A stretch of DNA of 64,000 nucleotides from assembly GCA_946807835.1 (NCBI GenBank), contig OX327683.1, positions 17,365,001 to 17,429,000 on the forward strand. The letters are read 5' to 3'. The DNA comes from Ailanthus altissimus. Its lineage: Eukaryota; Streptophyta; Magnoliopsida; Sapindales; Simaroubaceae. A program made the translations under genes and the position numbers. Positions 56,878 to 64,000 of this stretch are shown piece by piece (position 1 is the first letter of the stretch; the number at the start of each line of letters is the position of its first letter). Under the pieces are notes generated by a model. It was not told the origin of the DNA and searched no databases. It worked only from the letters and a program-made list of their open reading frames with translations.

Positions 56878-57045
56878 GATTTTTAAATTTTTTATTCTAA
56901 ATTGATGTGTCAAACAATTATTAAATAGTGAAATAATATAACTTTTAAAATTATCTATTTTGTCACACAATAATTACTTAATACATTATTTAAGATAAAA
57001 AATTTGAGATAACATTTAGAAAGTGTGCATTATTGTTACAAAATC
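56878..57045. mobile_element. MITE family A, copy 2
   Basis: A near-palindrome of about 170 bases: TTTTTTATTCTAAATTGATGTGTCAA on the left and TAATTACTTAATACATTATTTAAGATAAAAAATTTGAGATAACATTTAGAAAGTGTG on the right. It shares the GTGTCAA...AATTATTAAATAGT core with the other copies. Confidence 0.6.
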
Positions 57046-57054
57046 CACTTTAAA

Positions 57055-57411
57055 TAGTATCTCTATTTTTTTATCTTAAATAATATGTCAATTAATTATT
57101 AGATGAAAAAATAATATAATTGATAATTTTGAAAGTTATACTATTTTACCATTTAAAAGTGAGTAATGTTAGACATCTCAGATTTTTATCTCAAATTAGA
57201 TCCGAAAAATAATGTGTTAAGTAAATATTATGTGAAAATAGTTCAAATTCTAAAATCATTTATCACACCCAATATTTGCTTGACACATTACTTTTAGAAT
57301 ACAATTTGAAGAAAAAAATTAGAATGCCTAGTATTACTCTCCAAAAATTATTTGACACGTTAATTTGAGATAAAAATTTTGAGATACTATTTAAAAAGTG
57401 TAACATTACTC
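57055..57411. mobile_element. MITE family A copy with another family A MITE nested inside
   Basis: The outer copy is 57055-57165 plus 57344-57411: left TTTTTTATCTTAAATAATATGTCAA, right ACACGTTAATTTGAGATAAAAATTTTGAGA then AGTGTAACATTACTC. The inner copy (57166-57343) starts GAGTAATGTTAGACATC and ends GCCTAGTATTACTC, with long inverted arms (AATGTGTTAAGTAAATATT / inverse of AATATTTGCTTGACACATT). The inner insertion falls just where the outer copy's CATTTAA..TAATTATTTGACAC core is broken. Confidence 0.65.
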
Positions 57412-57529
57412 AATCCATTTTAGGGTATCTTTGATGTTTGAGTAGAATAAAGGAACATTTATTCAGGGTATTACTAAATTTTAGAAATATATTAGGACGT
57501 TTTGCTGCAAAAAACTTAATTAGAAATAG

Positions 57530-58765
57530 AAAAAATGACATCTTTGTCTTAAGAGTTTGGCTTAATTCTCAATTTTGTCCCATAAATTTTAAAAATATCA
57601 ATTTTATCCCAATTTATTAGCAAAATGTCATTAGTTTTCACGATAGAGGGGTAAAATCGAAACCCAATATAAACATTTAAAGTGGGTTGACAAAGTAAGA
57701 CATGTGTCAATTACAATTTAGTCATTAAAATAATTAAAAAAATATGCGTGGAACATTTTTATAGGTTAAATTTTAATATATATTTTTAATAATTTATTTT
57801 ATAATTAGATTGACTAATAAAATATAAAAAGTCTTTGTCATCATCACCATCAATCGCCGGTAATCAGCCACTGCAGACTAATAAAATTCAGCGACAAAAA
57901 TTATTAAAATTTATATATTAGTCTTTATTTTTTTTTAATCTGCACAATGGTTGAGTTATTGTTTACTCAAAACAAAATCAAAAGACAACCAAAAATAGAA
58001 AAAAGGGTGAGGGGTGACTTGCCCACCCCACCATTTGATGGCGACCAAAATTGGGAGGAGAGGACGGTGACCACTGTTACGTTGTTATCAAATGGTGGGG
58101 TAGTACTTGCACCGCCACCACTACTTGACAAATCAACAAGTGATTTGTCAAGTGGTGGTGATGATGCAAGTCCTCACCCCCATTAACGGTAGTGACGTGG
58201 TGGTCACTACCTTCTCCCTCCATTTTTCGTCGCCTTCTAATCTTTTTTTATATCAAAAATAACTCTACTATTATGTAGATCATGAAATAAAATCAAATAA
58301 CATAAATTTTGATCATCTTTATCACCAGCATCCACCTGCGGCCAACGATGGTGACATAGGCTTTTTTCTTTATTTTAAATTATTTGTTTTTTTACAAATA
58401 AATAATTTTATTTATTAATAATTATTTTATTTAAAGATGTGTAATTAGAGAAAGAGGGAGGATGAAAATTTTATTTTATATAATACAATAATTAAATATA
58501 AATAATTTTTATTTAATTAAATTGTATTAATAAATGGATGAGGATGTATCATATGTTCAAAATTAAATTGGATAAGGATTATCCTATGTTGATCCAATCA
58601 TGTCAGTCCATAAAGAGTAAAAATATCATTGCACAGAAAATTCAACTTTTCTGTTAAAACTCATGAAATCTTATTAATGAATTGGGACATAATTAACTTT
58701 TTTTAAATTTATAGGATAAAATTAAAAATTAGATCATACTCATAAAATAAAAATATCATTTTTTC
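57530..58765. mobile_element. Non-autonomous inverted-repeat DNA element with GC-rich core (copy 2)
   Basis: It is related to 738-1886. The left end (AAAAAATGACATCTTTGTC, then TTGGCTTAATTCTCAATTTTGTCCC) is inverted at the right end (TTATAGGATAAAATTAAAAATTAGA, then AAAATATCATTTTTT). The core at 57840-58340 is GC-rich and has a strong hairpin (CTTGACAAATCA...TGATTTGTCAAG, extended by CCACCA/GGTGGTGG) at 58113-58160. A 79-codon open frame in the core is composition-driven. No transposase or target duplication was found. Confidence 0.6.
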
Positions 58766-58834
58766 TTAGGAATATTATTAAATTTTTAATAAAATATAAA
58801 AACATTGTTAACAATACTTCTTTGGTTTATGTAA

Positions 58835-59055
58835 ATGAGTAATGCTAAATTTCGTAAATGTTATCTCAAAAATTTTAATTTAAATTAATGAGTCAAGTTT
58901 TTTTTAAAAAAAAAAATTGTGTATCAAGTAATTAACTTAAGTTGTGAAATGATATAATTTTTAAAATTATTTATTACAATATTTTATTATTTAATAATTA
59001 CTTAACATATTATTTAATATAAAAAATTAAAATAACATTTAAGAAGTGTAGGTGT
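58835..59055. mobile_element. MITE family A, copy 5
   Basis: GAGTAATGCTAAATTTC, then ATCTCAAAAATTTTAATTT...ATGAGTCAAGT on the left. TAATAATTACTTAACATATTATTTAATATAAAAAATTAAAATAACATTTAAGAAGTGTAG on the right is its inverse. The core repeats the AAATGATATAATTTTTAAAATTAT signature of the family. Confidence 0.6.
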
Positions 59056-59060
59056 TTAAT

Positions 59061-60358
59061 AAATTGAGTGCTATAAGAGTTGCCCTAGCATCTGAAAAAG
59101 AAAAGTGCTCTCAAGTCCTCAGCCGCGGCCGCCAGACCCTCTGGAGAGAGGCTAACGGCCTCTCTCCGGAGGCTTTTTCTTTTCCCTTCTCTGTGTCTAG
59201 CATGCACCGATCTCCTTCTTCCTTTTCGGTTTTGTGTGTTTTCGTTTTTTTTGTGTGCTGTTTTTAGGTGTTGGCATGGACTCCGGCCGGCGTGCTCCTA
59301 CGGCTGTGGTTCGTGGCCGTCGGTTGTCGCGGAACCTCTGTTTCTGTGGTGTTTTCTTGTTTCTGTTTCAGGTGGAGGCTAGCACCCCAGCCGGCGAGCT
59401 CCTGCTCGACGTTCGTGATTCCCCGTCCTCTACAGATGCACCGCCCCTCCTTACCACTCGGTGACATTGCCGTCTGCCTATCTTGCCTCACCTCCGACCA
59501 TCTTTCCACCCCCCTGCCGTGCCGACCACCGTCAGACTTCCAGCCATTGCCTCAGTGCTGCCTTGCTCCCACAGCCTGCTCCTCGCCTTTTGGGCTGTTG
59601 CATTTTCGGCGGCTTGCATCACCGTCGCCTAGAGCTTCCGGCCATTTTTGAAGTGTCAGTGCGCCGTGGTCGCCACTGTTCAGCAGAGGTCACCATTTTC
59701 GGCCGGCGCCTATTCGGAGTACATCGTCGGCCGCTAGTGTTTTTCCACGACTTCTTCGTTTCTCGGGTGTTCCTGTCGTTCGGGCATACTACATGATGTA
59801 GGTAACCCTCCGGCCACCTCTCAGAACTTTCTACCTTGCCAAGCATTCATCGCTCTCAACAGCTTTGCTCAGTCCGATGGTGCTCTGCTCGGTAGTTTAT
59901 TATCATGGTTCCGAATTATGTGGTTTGTTTGTTCATTGTGGTTGATGTATGCTGTTGGTTTGACTTAGTTTGCTTTAATTTATGCGGTAATAATTTCTCC
60001 CTTTTTAAGGGATCTGTATTTTCCTCGTATGGAGGTCTGTATTTCCTTCCTACGGAGGTCTGTATTTCCCTCCTACGGAGGTCAGAATTTCCCTTTCTAC
60101 GGAAAGGTCGGTCTTCCCTTTCTTTGGAAAGGTCTATTTTCTCTTTCTTCTGAAAGAATCCTCTCCTTATCCACTATGGGTATGACAGCCTTCTTCTTTG
60201 CAAGAGGCTTGAATCAGATACTCTCAAAATATATTTATCTTTCTCTGTTATTTTTTTGATATGTTTATCAAAGAAATCTGATGTAATATCTTGACGATAT
60301 TAATGATATGATATCATTTCACTCAAAAAATAAATAAATAAATAAATTGAGTACTATA
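59061..60358 (+). mobile_element. GC-rich retroposon (LINE- or SINE-like) with (AAAT)n tail and 15 bp target duplication
   Basis: The unit is 59076-60343 (1.27 kb). AAATTGAGTGCTATA (59061-59075) precedes it and AAATTGAGTACTATA (60344-60358) follows it, one mismatch in 15. It ends in an A-rich (AAAT)n tail, the mark of target-primed reverse transcription. The first 800 bases are GC- and pyrimidine-rich, in sharp contrast to the surrounding DNA, and start with a hairpin (GGAGAGAGGC/GCCTCTCTCC, 59141-59170). No RT, endonuclease or gag is encoded. It may be a LINE that kept its 5' leader and 3' end and lost its ORFs, or an independent non-autonomous retroposon. Overlapping open frames in three phases (59234-59796) are GC-driven. 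Confidence 0.7.
60010..60170 (+). repeat. Array of short hairpin units in the retroposon
   Basis: Six consecutive units of about 23-30 bases follow the pattern TTTCC...CCTACGGAGG...TCTGTA. Each has its own small inverted repeat (CCTACGGAGG, then TTTCTACGGAAA, TTTCTTTGGAAA, TTTCTTCTGAAA). Both arms change together from CC/GG to TT/AA, so pairing is kept across diverged units. Confidence 0.75.
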
Positions 60359-61430
60359 GTGACTTGTGAGGCACTCTCCACTTCTCCGAGTTGATAAAAA
60401 ACAAGTGTACAAAAAAGAATGAGGGATGATCATTAAGCTCAAGGCTTGTTTTAGTTTCCACTATAAACCACAAGAAAAATCAATGATAGACATTGAAAAG
60501 AGAATAAATTTTCTAAGTTAAAGTGTAATATTCCGAAATAATTCTACGTTCTGGCTCGTCGTTTAGGGTCTCAAGGTTTCATCAATAAAGCTGTGCATTT
60601 TTGAAAATTGCTGATTCCCAAAATTGGCGTGCAACAAATATTAACTCCTAATTGCTAACCATTCTTATTCTTATGGACTTCTGCCGGTCGGCTTTATTAT
60701 TTATTTTGTTGTACACTACATATAGTCCCGAAATAGCATATAAACGAAGCGGTGATTCTTACATGATTTTTGTCAGACAAACCTTACCATATATATATAG
60801 AAATTTTCATTTTTGAAATACTATCTGGATCATTTAATAGATACACTCAAATGAATTATAATAATCGGTGTCAAAAAGGAAATTTAGCCATTGAGCCCGA
60901 CTCTGAGCATACTTTTGCATAATGATGCATGCATATACATCGCGGAAATTAAACTGAAAACAGTTGGTAACAAATTTTGCACAAAATAAAATTTATAACC
61001 TGAATAAAATAAATTGATTACAAAAGTAAAAGTAGACAAATTATTGCTTCATTATGCATACTTTATTAATTATATATCACAATAAATTCTTACAAAATTA
61101 ATTTTCGAACATGTTTCAATATTCCTATAAAATAGGGCCACCACCGTATGAATATTCCATGGCCATGTATATCGCACAAAATTATGTATTTTACTAAACC
61201 ATACTAGCTACATTGTTATATTATGTTTTGTGCCCACCAATGTCCCAAGATTTACTTAAGGATGTGATGTTCACAAAATTTGCTTCGCTTATTTCCAGTG
61301 CACGTGAATCTATGATCTTAAATTCCCTAAAAAAAAGACAATTACTACGTATCCTGAGCATGGGAACCCAACATTAATACTGCCAACCGTTCTTCATATA
61401 TGTATTGGAGCTTGATAAAGTTGATTTTCT
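60359..61430. other. Intergenic stretch upstream of the DUF674 pseudogene
   Basis: No gene is seen. The last part is probably the old promoter: TATATAAATA at 61430-61439 lies about 75 bases before the ancestral start codon (61509). Confidence 0.5.
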
Positions 61431-61476
61431 ATATAAATATAGTTTTACGGTGGCATTATTACAGTAAGCCAACTAA

Positions 61477-62277
61477 GTGACCTTAAATACAAACGCTCAA
61501 AAGCAGCCATGGCCTAAGGTAAAATTGAAGCATTATGTTGACGGAAAGGCTGAGAAAGTGCTTTTTGCTGAAGCTGGCAACCACTTCATAGATTTTTTAA
61601 TCAATCTTCTTTATTTACACCTTGGAACAGTGGTTAAGGTTTTGAAAGAGAAAGGCATGATGGGTTGCTTAGGTCGAGACACTTGAAAATTTAAATGAAC
61701 TCTAATTGCAACCAAACGTAAGCAAGAAATCGCTGCTAAATCCCAGAGCTGCGGTCTATACCACTAAAGTATCCTTCTTGCTGTCCGATGTCGCACTAAA
61801 CTCCCGATCTCATGCCTACTATTGTACTGAATGTGATATTCACTTTTCTGATGTTCTATATTTTCTTTGTCCTCAATGCAAGAATGCTATGACGGGTCAG
61901 ATGACTTACGTTGGACCATCTCTAACAAGTTATGGTTATGTACCGGGGGGAATTGTCAAAAGTTTAGTTATTTTCCTGGTTATGGATAATTTCGAATTTA
62001 TGACTGTGAACTCTACTGAAACTTTTCTCACTTTGCTTAACAAGTTTAATGTTAATAATTTCAGTACACTTGAGAAGATTGATGTTGAGTTGGGACTTGA
62101 TGAGGTATGTTGATCATTTCGTTATGTTTTGTGTTTAGTTATTTGTATTACATCCATAAGTATATCAATAAACACTGATATATGCTTCTTTCTTTTTAGG
62201 TTCTGAAGCTTCTGAAATTATCTTTGGAGTGCAAGACTATTTTAACAAGTTTCTACTTTGGGAATCTGGGGTCTTGA
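61477..62277 (+). pseudogene. DUF674 pseudogene, nearly full length with three lesions
   Basis: It keeps the two-exon plan: intron 62105-62199 (95 bp, GTATGT...TTTTTAG) and a final exon ending at 62277 (V-L-K-L-L-K-L-S-L-E-C-K-T-I-L-T). Lesion 1: an extra base after the likely original start (ATGGC at 61509) puts it out of frame with K-V-K-L-K-H-Y-V-D. Lesion 2: about 8 bases are missing near 61673, between G-C-L-G and E-x-L-E-N, where the intact genes read N-L-Y. Lesion 3: TAA at 61703 follows L-N-E-L. The downstream frame is otherwise clean, including a complete cysteine site C-T-E-C plus C-P-Q-C, better than in either intact gene. A restart at ATG 61477 gives only 69 residues. It is recently dead; whether the other allele or species copies are intact is unknown. 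Confidence 0.85.
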
Positions 62278-63199
62278 GATTTAATTTCATGCCTCTTAAG
62301 TTTTCCATTACTTTCTCCATGTTCTTTGGTTTTAGTTTGTTATTGTGCTTCTCAAGTTGTGTTAAGAACTTGAGAAAAGTAATAGAAATGTTGAAAGTTT
62401 TTAAGTAAAAACTTGAGTAGGTCTTGGAGTTCTAATGTCGGATTCCAAATGTTTTTCAGTGTTCAGCATTTCCTTGTTTATAAGCTTCATGTCTATGGAA
62501 TCGGCATGTTGTTTTGCCTTGACTTTTTATCTACTTTAAAATTGTTGTCATCTAGTGATGCTTAGTACATGCGTAGTAGTAAGAACTGACTATTTGTAGT
62601 GATTAGACGTATTCGACTTATTTGTTAATGCTAATTAAAAGGTTTTATCTTTAAATCCTTGTCCAGAATAAATCGGAAGTTGTATGTCTTAAGCAAGGAA
62701 CAAATGATACTAACTCTCGTAACTCTCCGATGTTGATGTGGCCGACTAGTCGTTCAAGTATATATGCTGGATTTAACTTTATTGCGTATAAGTGTTCAAA
62801 TAATAATTAACAACGTTATCAATTATTATGCAAAATATAATTTTTAGATAATTTAAACACAACCAATTAATGATATTAGAAATGAGACATAATATCACAA
62901 TGAGACAATTAACCAACCAATCATCTAATACAATTTATAAAATAAAAAAAATATCAAATTTAACGAATTTTGGTAATGTAACCTACATTTTTTAGCGTCA
63001 TTGGAAAAAATCCACTACCTTTAAAGAGAAATTATAAATTTTTTAAGCCATAATACAAATTTTAAATTATTAAGTCAAATTGTAAATACCCAAATAGTAA
63101 GACCAATATTGTAATCTAAACAATAGGATATTATTTACAAATGCCTAAAAATAAAGAAAAAAATTAAACTATTACAAATTTTAGGGGCTTATATGTAAA
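62278..63199. other. 3' flank of the DUF674 pseudogene and AT-rich spacer
   Basis: No further coding sequence is seen. The part from about 62820 is very AT-rich and may already include the outer part of the Ty1/copia LTR, whose left end I could not place. Confidence 0.4.
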
Positions 63200-64000
63200 A
63201 GCTTTAAATTATAAGGTCCTTATTAAGAGATCCTACAAATTGAAGGGAGAGAAGAAAATTATTCAAAAATACAACATATAACTAAGAGAGTTTATCTTAT
63301 ATAAACCCAACCGAGCCATCCCATGCCATCTTCCACTAATGTAGGATTTAGCTCAATTAGCATATAAGCTGATTTTCAATAAATCTCCACCTTGGCGAAT
63401 ATGTAAATTCTTCACAAAGTGTTATTTTTTTTAAAAAAAATTCTTTATCTAAATGCAACGCCTCCAAATTTGCGCCCAATGACATTATTAAACTCGAATT
63501 ATATTGATCAAGTCCAAATAATGATTGAACTTGATCATTGTCACTACCTTAGTCAACATATCTGTGGAATTCTCGGCAATCCCAATCTTTTAAAGTAAGA
63601 TTCTTTCTTCACTAATAATCTCCCGCACAAAATGATACCGAAAATCAATATGCTTTGTTCGAACATAGTACACTGGATTTTTTGCTTAATGAATAGCACT
63701 TTGACTGTCAAAATAATCAGGAATCATCTTCTGACTAATTCCCAACTCATCTAGTAATCTCTGTAACTAAATAGCTTCCTTCACAACCTCTATAATTGTC
63801 ATGTACTCAGCCTCTGTAGCAGACAAAGCAACTATAAACTATAAAGTAGACTTCTAACTTACAGGTGTTATTGTAAGAGTAAACACATAACTGGTTGTTG
63901 ACCGGTGTTTATCCAAACCACCAGTATAATCAAAATCAACATAACCAATAGCACATTGATAACATGTATCATCTCTCTCAAAGATTGAGCCAATATCTAC
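63200..64000 (-). mobile_element. Ty1/copia element, 3' end, continuing past the window edge
   Basis: Minus strand. RNase H is at 64000-63480: Y-V-D-F-D-Y-T-G-G-L-D-K-H-R-S-T-T-S-Y-V-F, T-E-A-E-Y-M, P-V-Y-Y-V-R-T-K-H-I-D-F-R-Y-H-F-V-R and D-M-L-T-K, in the usual Ty1/copia order. In-frame stops replace several codons, so it is decayed. CCAAGGTGGAGATTT (63395-63381), the classic copia purine tract, follows. The 3' LTR ends at 63378 (element-sense start TGAAAATCAGC) and has a TATA-like TATATAAG near 63300. The LTR's outer boundary was not found. Confidence 0.82.

Noticed and set aside
59234..59846. Several overlapping GC-rich open frames on both strands, up to 127 codons
   Set aside because: They overlap in different frames without any recognisable domain and lie inside a retroposon with a target duplication. 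GC richness explains the lack of stops.
1..64000. tRNA, rRNA, CRISPR or bacterial-type operon structure
   Set aside because: None found by reading both strands. tRNA-like words occur only as retrotransposon primer-binding sites.

Overview
The window is AT-rich nuclear DNA from a flowering plant, most likely a dicot. The signs are short GT-AG introns, plant-only DUF674 genes, pectin methylesterase and LOG relics, and typical plant transposons (Ty3/gypsy, Ty1/copia, L1-type LINE, hAT, MITEs, an old pararetrovirus). No tRNA, rRNA or CRISPR was seen. Only two genes look intact. Most open frames of 60 to 130 codons are chance frames or pieces of dead transposons.

Host layer. Two apparently complete two-exon DUF674 genes lie on + at 7239-8062 and 30557-31417. 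A frameshifted copy is at 61477-62277 and a truncated start is at 32136-32250. A shared upstream segment recurs at about 2.7, 6.3 and 12.9 kb, so this is a decayed tandem DUF674 cluster pushed apart by insertions. A pectin methylesterase pseudogene (about 8990-10917, minus) lies between long inverted repeats, as in a gene-capturing DNA transposon, and is itself cut by a hAT element.

Transposon layer. From 13.3 to 28.2 kb, a 5'-truncated Ty3/gypsy element (Tat-like, minus) abuts an L1-like LINE relic. It is interrupted by a 4.2 kb LTR element (19863-24056, target duplication CCCTT) that encloses an endogenous pararetrovirus fragment and a LOG pseudogene. From 32.9 to 56.1 kb there is a four-level nest: a second Tat-like element (32946-56072) contains a solo-LTR-like unit (34779-45861); this contains an Athila-like element without pol (35327-45000); that contains a deletion derivative with a 2.9 kb LTR (39176-42885, target duplication TGCAG). 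A clean solo LTR of the same family as the second level (50263-52478, target duplication GTGGC) sits between the protease and RT of the Tat-like element.

Right side. From 56.8 to 60.4 kb there is a cluster of MITEs (one nested in its own family), a GC-rich inverted-repeat element and a GC-rich 1.27 kb retroposon with an (AAAT)n tail and a 15 bp target duplication. After the DUF674 pseudogene the window ends in a Ty1/copia element (minus) that runs off the edge.

The DUF674 proteins have no established biochemical role, and I infer no pathway. The strongest novel leads are the DUF674 cluster, the captured pectin methylesterase, the LOG and pararetrovirus cargo inside an LTR element, and the antisense mobile-domain/coiled-coil frame shared by both Tat-like elements.
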